This document shows, in pieces, positions 25,756 to 33,361 of a stretch of DNA of 64,000 nt; position 1 is the stretch's first letter, and each line of letters opens with the position of its first letter. Under the pieces are notes generated by a model that was given only the letters and a program-made list of their open reading frames with translations, did no database searches and had not been told where the DNA came from. The DNA comes from Gemmatimonadota bacterium (GTDB taxonomy: Bacteria > Gemmatimonadota > Gemmatimonadetes > Gemmatimonadales > Gemmatimonadaceae): NCBI GenBank assembly GCA_027307165.1, contig DAHUXM010000018.1, positions 1 through 64,000 of the forward strand. The letters run 5' to 3'. Both the position numbers and the translations under genes were made by a program.

Positions 25756-26657
25756 CTGTTGCGGATCGCAACTATGACGGTTGCCGAGTCCGCGGCGAGC
25801 GGCGCAGGACGGCCGGGCAGACGTACCGGGCGCTGGTACTTCGCATGCGATGTGATCTCCACGCGCGCAACGGCATTGGTGGGACCGCTACCGGCAAGAG
25901 CGGCGCCGCCGTGCGTGAAATATCTGAACTTGATTGGCGGGCCCACAGTGCCTTCGTACGGGCCGCTCACCGGCTGGACCGGTGCACATCCTCCAGTGCA
26001 TCGACGATAGCCCAGATACCATTTTCCGTCACCGCCCCGGTAGACGTCGTAGCGGACGCGTCGGACGAAGCGTACCGGCGAGCCACGCCTCACTGGCTTG
26101 GGAAGCGATGAAGAGAGCGATATCGTATATGAGCGCGCGGATCCTGCCTCGGCTGCCGAAACCAGACCTGCTGAAGGCGGGCAGCCGGTCACAGTTGGAA
26201 GCGTCCCGAACGACGTTATGCGTGCACGCGTCCACCCGCCGGGCGATGCGGACGATGAGTCGCCGAACACGACTGCGTAATCGCCAGTGTCCGGCGTGAC
26301 AACCCAACTCGAGAGCGTGCGGCCGCTCGAGATCGTGTCTGGTGGCAGCGTGATCTGCCCCAGGCTGGGAACAGTGCAGACCGTCGACGAGCCGATAGCG
26401 GAGTAGAACTCGACCGCTGTGTCGGAGGTGAAGATGATGCTGTCGCCGACTGACGAGCTTCCGCGCAGATCGGCAGCAATCAGATCTGAAGCATCACGGA
26501 GCCGGGCACGCAGATCGATGTCGGCAGCGATCGCGTCATAGGCGCGTTGGTGGCGGACAATATGCGACACGGCCATCAAGACGACGAGCGTCGCCACAAG
26601 GATACCCATTAGAAGCTCGACCAATGTCACCGCGCGCCGTGCCTTCAAAAATGGCAT
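25752..26657 (-). CDS. PilW/GspJ-like minor pilin
   Basis: 301 residues from the ATG at 26657 (MPFLKARRA, then VTLVELLMGILVATLVVLMAV). The cleavage site is Ala-Val instead of Gly-Phe, and Glu5 is kept. The large beta-rich C-terminal region (YDVYRGGDGKWYLGYRRCTGGCAPVQPVSGPYEG) is PilW/GspJ-like and includes a Cys pair that could form a disulphide. An in-frame start 20 codons upstream is rejected because it would lengthen the leader. The 205 bases between this gene and the next pilin upstream hold no gene I can support. Confidence 0.75.
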   Translation of the reverse strand: MPFLKARRAVTLVELLMGILVATLVVLMAVSHIVRHQRAYDAIAADIDLRARLRDASDLIAADLRGSSSVGDSIIFTSDTAVEFYSAIGSSTVCTVPSLGQITLPPDTISSGRTLSSWVVTPDTGDYAVVFGDSSSASPGGWTRARITSFGTLPTVTGCPPSAGLVSAAEAGSARSYTISLSSSLPKPVRRGSPVRFVRRVRYDVYRGGDGKWYLGYRRCTGGCAPVQPVSGPYEGTVGPPIKFRYFTHGGAALAGSGPTNAVARVEITSHAKYQRPVRLPGRPAPLAADSATVIVAIRNR

Positions 26658-26862
26658 GAGCGATGGCGAGATTAGCGGGTCATGGTGCGCTTCGTCTGAT
26701 CGATCTGGCTGCGACATGCCGATACAGTACTACAGGCTCGAGCCAACGGATTAAGCCGAACGGATCTGCCGCATTCATTTCGCTACAAAACAGCGCGAGT
26801 TGCGCTGGGCTGCGTGCAGCCTTCTCTCGGTTCGCGCCGTGCCGCGACCGATGGGTGAAGGC

Positions 26863-27219
26863 TCACCGGCAAATGCTCGTCGCCAGGTAGTGCTCGACAC
26901 GTGCGCCAGACTTTTGCGAGTATCGAACCGTCTGGGTTACCTGAACCAGCGAGCCCGCTGGAGACGCGACCCAATCCGCCACTACGGCATTCACGGAATC
27001 CGAACCGAATCCCACGACGCAGCCGGCAGCGAAGGCTCGCTCGCGTTGGGATTCGCTGACCCGCGTTGCGATGGCCTGCCGTTCAGAGTCGGCGAGGCTG
27101 CGCAAGACGAGGGTAAGCGACCCTTCGAGCGCAAGGAAGACCACGCCTATGATGAGGAGTGCGATCAGAGCTTCAACCAGGACGAACCCAGTCCGCTGGA
27201 TCGAGTAGTCATTTGACAT
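26863..27219 (-). CDS. PilV/GspI-like minor pilin
   Basis: 118 residues. Leader MSNDYSIQRTG, then FVLVEALIALLIIGVVFLAL, with Glu5 present and a standard Gly-Phe cleavage site. The short C-terminal domain ends SICR. The small size and the E-A-L-I-A-L-L pattern fit PilV/GspI. It lies between the acyltransferase and the PilW-like gene, in the order V-W-X seen in other minor pilin operons. A FimU/GspH-like member was not found. Confidence 0.75.
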   Translation of the reverse strand: MSNDYSIQRTGFVLVEALIALLIIGVVFLALEGSLTLVLRSLADSERQAIATRVSESQRERAFAAGCVVGFGSDSVNAVVADWVASPAGSLVQVTQTVRYSQKSGARVEHYLATSICR

Positions 27220-27282
27220 GGCAACACTGTACAGCGTGGCAGGCCGATACAGACGAAGCGGTTCTGCGGGGCCCCTGTCGTT

Positions 27283-28533
27283 CTATGACAACATAGCGTC
27301 CCCGACAATCGGAGGTTGCTTCATCCCCGAGTTCATGGGAATTCCGGAGGGTTTGATGAACAAGCGCGTCAAGAAGCGGCGAAGCAGGTCGGTATGGGCC
27401 TCCGTGACGCGTGATCCGACGTATGAATACGCTACGATGATACCGACCACGGCGAGCATTACGGCGACGTGTGGCGCGGTGGGCTGCCATCGCACGTGTT
27501 GCGTGGAGACGAGCCACGCACTCACAAACGCGAGTGGCGGTTGGTGAAACAGATAGAGTGTGTACGAAAAACCCGCGAGCCGTCGCCAGGTTACCGCAGA
27601 ACGCCGCATGTCTGCGCCAACGGGCGCCGGCGACTCACGACAGAAAACACAATACAGGAAGAGGGCGAAACTGAAACCGACAGCCACGTCTCCACCCAGT
27701 GATACTGTGTTCAGGAGCGTACGCTCGAACGCGGTAGTCACTCCGAATATGAGTAGCGACGCGCCGACCAATTGCGTTGCGCGCACTTTCGACATGCGTA
27801 CGCGCGGGAGTCGAACGACGGCGACGCCAAGCAACCATATGATCATCCACTCGATGATGTCGCGATTGACGAATACGAGTATGCCAAGCGCCAAGACGAT
27901 GTTGCATAGCGATCGCCATGAATCGCGACGGTGAACGACGGCAATGACAATGCATGGGAACAGCATGTAATACCAGAATTCGTTGCTCAGACTCCAGAGT
28001 GCTGCCCCGGATCCGAATACCGGCACATACACAGTCATGATAAACGCCATGTTTCCCAGGAACGCCACCACGTCACGATTGTGCACGATGAGCGTGTGTG
28101 AGCCGATCGTAATGGCGGAGAGTACGTCCTGGTACGTGCTGTGGACGGGAAACAAAGCCATTCCAGCGCCGTCCCACAGCGCGATGAGTAGAAGCGCCGG
28201 GAAGAGTACGATGTAAAGGCGCGAAAGCCGCCGCACGAGATAGCTGCGCCAGGTCCATTTACCGCTCGATATGGACGCGATAAGGCTACCCCCAACGAGT
28301 GCGCCGCTCAGCACAAAGAAGATCACGACGGCTTGGTGGCCGAAGCCTGAGACCCAATAGACCATCATGCTCGCGCCTGTGGGAGCCGCTACGGACCGCG
28401 GGTCGACCAGTATTGCCGTCCGTGCATGCTCAATGACAACAGCAAGGGCGGCAAGTGACCGACTTGCGTCAAGTACTGATGCTGCCCTACCCACGTGCGT
28501 CGGGCGATTGTTCGCGACGTTTGGAATAGTCAC
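27283..28533 (-). CDS. Acyltransferase-3 family membrane protein inside the pilin operon
   Basis: About 416 residues, taking the GTG at 28533. Earlier in-frame starts lie inside or before the pilA terminator and are unlikely. The N-terminus LDASRSLAALAVVIEHAR carries the family signature with its catalytic-type His. FFVLSGALVGGSLI and RRLSRLYIVLFPALLL follow, and there are about ten transmembrane helices. Family members move acetyl or other acyl groups onto sugars or surface polymers at the inner membrane. Its position between pilA and the minor pilin genes suggests modification of pilin or of a pilin glycan. It reads somewhat more AT-rich than its neighbours, which may mean acquisition by transfer. 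Confidence 0.82.
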   Translation of the reverse strand: MTIPNVANNRPTHVGRAASVLDASRSLAALAVVIEHARTAILVDPRSVAAPTGASMMVYWVSGFGHQAVVIFFVLSGALVGGSLIASISSGKWTWRSYLVRRLSRLYIVLFPALLLIALWDGAGMALFPVHSTYQDVLSAITIGSHTLIVHNRDVVAFLGNMAFIMTVYVPVFGSGAALWSLSNEFWYYMLFPCIVIAVVHRRDSWRSLCNIVLALGILVFVNRDIIEWMIIWLLGVAVVRLPRVRMSKVRATQLVGASLLIFGVTTAFERTLLNTVSLGGDVAVGFSFALFLYCVFCRESPAPVGADMRRSAVTWRRLAGFSYTLYLFHQPPLAFVSAWLVSTQHVRWQPTAPHVAVMLAVVGIIVAYSYVGSRVTEAHTDLLRRFLTRLFIKPSGIPMNSGMKQPPIVGDAMLS

Positions 28534-28573
28534 CGTTGTGTTTGACGCCAGCGAGCGCTCCACGTCACAGTCG

Positions 28574-28605
28574 CAAAAAGAACGGCGGCCAGTTGGCCGC
28601 CGTTC
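28574..28605 (-). terminator. Rho-independent terminator of pilA
   Basis: Complementary arms containing GAACGGCGGCC and GGCCGCCGTTC enclose a 3-4 base loop. Read on the minus strand, TTTTT follows directly. It begins about 25 bases after the pilA stop, separating abundant pilA transcripts from the downstream operon. Confidence 0.92.
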
Positions 28606-28630
28606 CAGTAACATTGCTAGCTCGCGCCGA

Positions 28631-29044
28631 TTACGGCTGGCAGTATGGAGCGCCAGAGGTCGTATCCGTTCCAGCAAGGCCAGGCGTTGCGCCGGTGTGC
28701 ATACCGCACTGCTTGGTGGTCTGTGTGCTGACCGCGAGCGCATGCCATGCGGTCGGCGGGCCGGCGTCGGCCGTCGCGGTGATCGTGTTTCCTACTGAAG
28801 GCGAGAACCCGTTGGCCGTATCGCTCGGTGCCGTGAAGGTATGCGTGAAGTAGGCGCCGTTGTTGGCGGATGCGTAGCCCTCTTCAGCCGTCGCGAGATT
28901 CTTGAGGTCCGTCTTCATCGACGCGACGTATGCGCGCTCTTTCGTTGCTGCGAACTTCGGGATCGCGATCGCGGCCAAGATGCCGATGATCACGACGACG
29001 ATCAAAAGCTCGATGAGGGTAAATCCTTTCACGTTGCGCTTCAT
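28631..29044 (-). CDS. pilA: Type IV major pilin
   Basis: 137 residues. Leader MKRNVKG is cut before FTLIELLIVVVIIGILAAIA, with Glu5 present. The globular part is short and has two Cys (KQCGMH and the near-terminal YCQP) that can form the C-terminal disulphide loop. Its own promoter (a σ54-like element at 29105-29119), a good ribosome site (AGGAG about 9 bases before the ATG) and a strong terminator fit a highly expressed monocistronic gene. pilR and pilS lie immediately upstream on the same strand. Confidence 0.95.
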   Translation of the reverse strand: MKRNVKGFTLIELLIVVVIIGILAAIAIPKFAATKERAYVASMKTDLKNLATAEEGYASANNGAYFTHTFTAPSDTANGFSPSVGNTITATADAGPPTAWHALAVSTQTTKQCGMHTGATPGLAGTDTTSGAPYCQP

Positions 29045-29104
29045 TAATCAATCTCCTAAGGAGTCGTGGGGATGCCGCTGCTGCGGTGATCGGGCAGCGT
29101 AATG

Positions 29105-29119
29105 GCAACGGTCGCGCCA
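29105..29119 (-). promoter_or_regulatory. σ54-type (-24/-12) promoter of pilA
   Basis: The minus strand reads TGGCGCGACCGTTGC. GG and GC are exactly 10 bases apart, and the only core mismatch to TGGCACG-N4-TTGC is one base. It is about 60 bases before the pilA ATG and next to pilR, whose product needs σ54. Confidence 0.65.
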
Positions 29120-29249
29120 ACTGGTGACCGCGTTGTAACTCATTATCGTCAAAGCACTTGCGAACTTTAGTAAACGTCTGGAGAGGCAATGTGCCAGCGC
29201 ATTCTGCAATCTGTCTGGCGTTTCGCAATGTCGCAATCCTGTACAGTGG

Positions 29250-30614
29250 CTATGCCGACCCCTCCATTTTCTGCAGCTTACGGTGCAGCGTGGACGGATC
29301 GATCCCCAGCACCTCGGCGGCCCGGGTCTTGTTACCGCCGTTGGTCTCCAGCACCCACTTGATGTAGGCACGCTCGATTACGTCCAGCGTCGGATCGAGC
29401 CGCTCGGCGTCCCGTACCAGGTGCTCGCCGGACTTGCTCGTAACGCGCTCGGGTAACGCATCCGGCATGATCACAGGGCCGCTCGTAACGATCGACGCTC
29501 GCTCGAGTGCATTCTCCAGCTCGCGCACGTTTCCCGGCCAGTCGTACTCGCACATCGCGCTCATCGCTTCGGCGCTTACAGACTTGTTGGGATCCTTGGC
29601 GCGCATGAGAAAGGCTTCGACTAGCAACGGGATGTCTTCCCTTCTCTGACGCAACGGCGGAAGATGAATCGCTATCACGTTGAGTCTGTAATACAGATCG
29701 CTTCGAAACTGTCCGGTCTTCACATCGCGCTCGAGGTCGCGGTTGGTGGCTGCGATGACGCGCGCATCGACGGGAATTGCTTCTGTTGCGCCGACAGGGA
29801 GCACTTCACGCTGTTGCAGCGTGCGCAGGAGCTTCACCTGAGTCGCGGGGGTCATCTCGCCAACTTCATCGAGAAAGAACGTGCCACCCATCGCTGCGGC
29901 GATGAGACCAGTCTTGTCCTTCACCGCGCCGGTGAAGGATCCCTTCACGTGTCCGAACAGCTCGCTCTCCAGCAGACTCTCCGGCAGCGCGCCGCAGTTC
30001 ACGGAGAGGAAGGGCTTACCAGTGCGGCCGGACATCTCGTGGATGTAGCGCGCGACAACTTCCTTGCCGGTACCGGATTCACCTTGCAGCAGCACCGTCG
30101 AATCGGTGGGTGCGACGGTCGCGGCGAGCTGAAGCACGGATAACCAGTTGGCACTCTGCCCGATGGGTGAATTCTCCCGATCGCGCTTGCGAATCTCCTG
30201 TCGCAGGGTGCGGTTCTCCACACGCAGGGCACGGTGTTCGGCAGCTCGATGCACGATGGCCAGGAGCTCATCGTTGCGGAATGGCTTCTGTATGTAGTAG
30301 AAGGCGCCCTCGTTTACCGCGTGCATGGCGGACTGCAACGTTGCCTGCGCGGTCATGAGAATCACCGGTGTTTCGGGATTGGCAGTACGTGCGGCCGACA
30401 GCACATCCGCGCCACTCACATCGGGCATGCGTATGTCGCTGATGACGATATCGGGCTCGATCGCCCCGATCTGCTCGATCCCGGCGCGCCCGCCGTGAGC
30501 GGTGTGCGCCACGAAGCCATTGTTGGTGAGCAGGATTCGAATGACGTCCAGGATACCCTGCTCATCGTCGATGATCAGTACGCTGGGTGCTCTTGTGGGC
30601 GCAGTGGGTGTCAT
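29250..30614 (-). CDS. pilR: σ54-dependent response regulator PilR
   Basis: 454 residues. An intact receiver (acidic pair in VLIIDDEQ, phospho-acceptor in VISDIRMPD, Lys in YIQKPF) is followed by the AAA+ domain (Walker A GESGTGKE, Walker B FFLDEVGE) and a Fis-type HTH ([22 protein letters not shown]). The σ54 loop reads GSFTGA instead of GAFTGA. It should activate pilA from an upstream enhancer when phosphorylated by PilS. The start overlaps the pilS stop as ATGA. Confidence 0.93.
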   Translation of the reverse strand: MTPTAPTRAPSVLIIDDEQGILDVIRILLTNNGFVAHTAHGGRAGIEQIGAIEPDIVISDIRMPDVSGADVLSAARTANPETPVILMTAQATLQSAMHAVNEGAFYYIQKPFRNDELLAIVHRAAEHRALRVENRTLRQEIRKRDRENSPIGQSANWLSVLQLAATVAPTDSTVLLQGESGTGKEVVARYIHEMSGRTGKPFLSVNCGALPESLLESELFGHVKGSFTGAVKDKTGLIAAAMGGTFFLDEVGEMTPATQVKLLRTLQQREVLPVGATEAIPVDARVIAATNRDLERDVKTGQFRSDLYYRLNVIAIHLPPLRQRREDIPLLVEAFLMRAKDPNKSVSAEAMSAMCEYDWPGNVRELENALERASIVTSGPVIMPDALPERVTSKSGEHLVRDAERLDPTLDVIERAYIKWVLETNGGNKTRAAEVLGIDPSTLHRKLQKMEGSA

Positions 30615-31948
30615 GTGCGTGGGAATAGGACGGTGAACCGTGATCCGCGAGCATCGCTGTCGACCACTACCACTCCGTGGTGTGCCTCAACGGCACGATG
30701 CACGATTGCGAGTCCGAGCCCGCTTCCGCCCGGCTTGGTGGTGAAGAACGGATGGAATAGCTTGGGACGCGCAGCGTCCGTGATTCCAGGACCGCAATCG
30801 ATGACACGCACGGCGATCGCGCCGCTCTCGAAAGCAGCGGCGCGCCAGTCGAGCTGCTGGGGAAGCAGTGTCGCGGCCTCGATACGCACGACTCCATCAT
30901 CGGGCGATGCCTGCAAGGCGTTCAGCACCAGGTTGAAGAAGGCGCGGTGCAGCATGTCCTCGTCGCCACTTACTTCCATGGAGCTACGAGGGAAATCGCA
31001 CTCGATCCGCGTTCCCTGGGGGCGCGACGGATGAGATGATGCCAGCTCGGCGGCGTTACGCACGACGCTCAGCAGATCGAGGCGGCGCGTGAACGGGACG
31101 TCGACGCGGGCGAAGTCGAGGAAGCCAGTAAGAAGGCGGGCGAGTCGGTCGGACTCGCGCACTACAAGCGATGTGAGAACACGGTCGTCGCTGGAGGTCT
31201 GGGCGGACAATCCCAACTGCTCGACCGCGCTTCTGATCGAAGCGAGTGGATTCTTGATCTCGTGTGCCATCGAGGCGCCCAACTCGGCGACCGCTTCCAG
31301 GCGCTCCGCGCGCAGATGAAGCCGTTCCACTTCACCTTGGTGCAGACGGAAGCGAGCTAGCTCTTCGGCCATGGCTTCAGTACCGGCGCTCTGGGCGCGT
31401 AACCGGGAGGCGATATACCCGCTCCCGAGCGCGACAACTGCGAATATGGCCAACTGAAGGAAGACGCCGATTCCCACGGTGTCGCCCTGAACCAGAACTC
31501 CCTCTCCTGCGTACAGCAGGATCGCGAGTGCCGAGATCAGTGTGACGCCGCGCGCTGGCAGAAGCAGCGCACTTATGGCGATGACGAGGATGTAGAGAGG
31601 AGCGAATTGAGACGAGGTCGATTGCCACGTCAGATGCACCATCGCGGTAACGAGCAGGACGTCGAAGATCGCCTGGGAATAGAGGAAAGCGATCGCTATC
31701 GAGCGGCGATAGACATGGGTGTACAGGGCGGACAGCCCAGTGAACAGCATCGCGGTCGCGAAGATCAGCGACGCCAACAGCGTGTCGGCACGCGAGGCGT
31801 ACTGCCACGAATAAACGGCGGCGATGTAGACCGAGCCCGCCGCGGCCAGGCGCGCGACATAGAGCCACCAGAGGATCCGGCGAGCGGGGAGCTGTGGCGG
31901 GCGCGACGTCGATATCGCAGCGACTGATTGCGGAGTGCGGTATTGCAT
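30611..31948 (-). CDS. pilS: Sensor histidine kinase PilS
   Basis: 445 residues. Five or six transmembrane helices (about 25-190) lead to a coiled-coil linker and the DHp domain, with the phospho-accepting His in ELGASMAHEIKNPLASIRS. The ATP lid motifs are LVLNALQASPDDG (N box), VIDCGPGITDAA (G1) and GGSGLGLAIVHRAVEAHHG (G2). In other species PilS senses pilin in the membrane. The ATG at 31948 lies inside the inverted repeat at 31941-31957; the longer open frame is rejected because it lacks features until MQYRTPQS. Confidence 0.92.
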   Translation of the reverse strand: MQYRTPQSVAAISTSRPPQLPARRILWWLYVARLAAAGSVYIAAVYSWQYASRADTLLASLIFATAMLFTGLSALYTHVYRRSIAIAFLYSQAIFDVLLVTAMVHLTWQSTSSQFAPLYILVIAISALLLPARGVTLISALAILLYAGEGVLVQGDTVGIGVFLQLAIFAVVALGSGYIASRLRAQSAGTEAMAEELARFRLHQGEVERLHLRAERLEAVAELGASMAHEIKNPLASIRSAVEQLGLSAQTSSDDRVLTSLVVRESDRLARLLTGFLDFARVDVPFTRRLDLLSVVRNAAELASSHPSRPQGTRIECDFPRSSMEVSGDEDMLHRAFFNLVLNALQASPDDGVVRIEAATLLPQQLDWRAAAFESGAIAVRVIDCGPGITDAARPKLFHPFFTTKPGGSGLGLAIVHRAVEAHHGVVVVDSDARGSRFTVLFPRT

Positions 31949-31957
31949 TTTGCAATA
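31941..31957. promoter_or_regulatory. Perfect inverted repeat over the pilS start codon
   Basis: TATTGCA-TTT-TGCAATA, 7-base arms with a 3-base spacer, covering the pilS ATG. A related half, GCATTCTGCAAT, occurs upstream of pilA at 29199-29210. A bound regulator here would block pilS translation or transcription. Confidence 0.5.
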
Positions 31958-32143
31958 GTTTGACGATGGGGGGTGGCCTCGTGCAACGGAATGGTGCCGT
32001 TGCGCCACCACTGTACGTGGAAGCCCCGTGGGGGCCATCGAAAACGTGGTCTCACGCGCCCGTGGAGAAGGCGCAAGCAGAACGATTGTTCGAGTGCCAG
32101 CTTCGGTCGGACCGGGCACCGTTCCGGTAGATTTAGAGACGGA

Positions 32144-33361
32144 ATGCCGACAGACTTACAAGACCATAGTTGGGCTGGCACCTTGGCGACCAGGTTGATC
32201 TGGATCGTCGTGCTCGTTGCGGTGAGCGCGATCTTCGCGGCTGCCGAAGCCGCTTTGAGCATTCCAGTAGACGAGGAGGACGGGCGATCCGCGCCGACGA
32301 CCGCCGCGCGAATCGGAAGCTCGCTCAGCGCGGTCGGCCTGGGTGTGGTGGGCGGGGCAGCCTGGTTTGCCCTTGCTGTCCTCCTTCATATAGTAGTCGG
32401 CGAGCTGGTGCCGAGAGCGGTCGCTCGGGAGCACCCGGATATTGCCCGCAAATATGCGGTGCCGGTGGTGCGCCTTATTGGCCAGATTCTCACTCCGTTC
32501 GTAATCGTCGTCAACTCGATCGCCAGTCTGGTTGCACGTGCATTCGGAATGCACGCGGTGGTCGAGAACGAGGTTCCGGCGCATTCGCCGGACGAGCTGC
32601 GAACGCTCGTAATGCACTCGCACGCGCACGGCGAGCTCAACGAATCCGAGCGAGCCATGCTCGCGGGCGTCTTCGACTTCAAGCAGAAGCGGGCGCACGA
32701 CGTGATGCGGCCGCGGACCGACGTGGTCGCGATCGACATCGATTCGACATCCGAGGAAGTGCTGCACGTTCTGCGCACCGAGCGGTACTCGCGATACCCT
32801 GTGTATCGCGAAACTCTGGATGACATAGTCGGCGTGTTTCTCGCCAAGGATCTGTGGCTTCGGGACCAGAGCTCGCCGTTCAAGCTTTCGGAGCTGATGC
32901 GGGAGGCGCTGTACGTTCCTGATAGCCGCGCGGCCGAGCGCGTGCTGGACGATCTCCGACGAACGCGCGCGTACATGGCGGTGGTCATCGACGAGTATGG
33001 TGGGACGGCGGGCATCATAACTATCGAAGACCTGGTCGAAGAGGTTATGGGCGACATAACCGACGAGTACGACATGGCGGCGCGAACTTCGCTTGAGATG
33101 AACGGCGTGCTCGAGCTGGCCGGCACGCTGTCACTCATCGATGCACGGTCCGATTACGAGCTTGAGATCCCCGAGGGAGACTGGTCCACGCTGGGCGGAT
33201 ATGTATTCGCGCGTCTCGGGAGGCTCCCTCGCGTGGGTGACAGGGTTCGGATTCCGAATGCCGGTCTCGAGGTGGTCGCCATGGATGGGCGGCGGGTCGC
33301 GGCGCTGCGTGTCCTGCGGGAGTCCGCCGATACCGCCGCAGGAGTCCGACAGAAGGCGTGA
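32144..33361 (+). CDS. CNNM/CorC-family (DUF21-CBS) membrane transporter
   Basis: 405 residues from an ATG preceded by GAGACGGA. A DUF21 membrane domain (about 10-135) has helices LIWIVVLVAVSAIFAAAEAAL and GGAAWFALAVLLHIVVGELVPRAVA. It is followed by NESERAMLAGVFDFKQKRAHDVMRPRTDVVAID, a CBS pair (residues 180-310) and a C-terminal CorC/HlyC domain (LEIPEGDWSTLGGYVFARLGRLPRVGDRV). The family is linked to Mg or Co export. The DUF21 part is at the short end of the usual range. It is divergent from pilS, with 195 bases between the starts. Its last 231 bases are overlapped by the convergent usher-like gene. Confidence 0.9.
   Translation: MPTDLQDHSWAGTLATRLIWIVVLVAVSAIFAAAEAALSIPVDEEDGRSAPTTAARIGSSLSAVGLGVVGGAAWFALAVLLHIVVGELVPRAVAREHPDIARKYAVPVVRLIGQILTPFVIVVNSIASLVARAFGMHAVVENEVPAHSPDELRTLVMHSHAHGELNESERAMLAGVFDFKQKRAHDVMRPRTDVVAIDIDSTSEEVLHVLRTERYSRYPVYRETLDDIVGVFLAKDLWLRDQSSPFKLSELMREALYVPDSRAAERVLDDLRRTRAYMAVVIDEYGGTAGIITIEDLVEEVMGDITDEYDMAARTSLEMNGVLELAGTLSLIDARSDYELEIPEGDWSTLGGYVFARLGRLPRVGDRVRIPNAGLEVVAMDGRRVAALRVLRESADTAAGVRQKA

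Noticed and set aside
26658-26862. A fourth minor pilin (FimU/GspH-like) in the gap
   Set aside because: No frame in either strand shows a prepilin leader or a hydrophobic helix.
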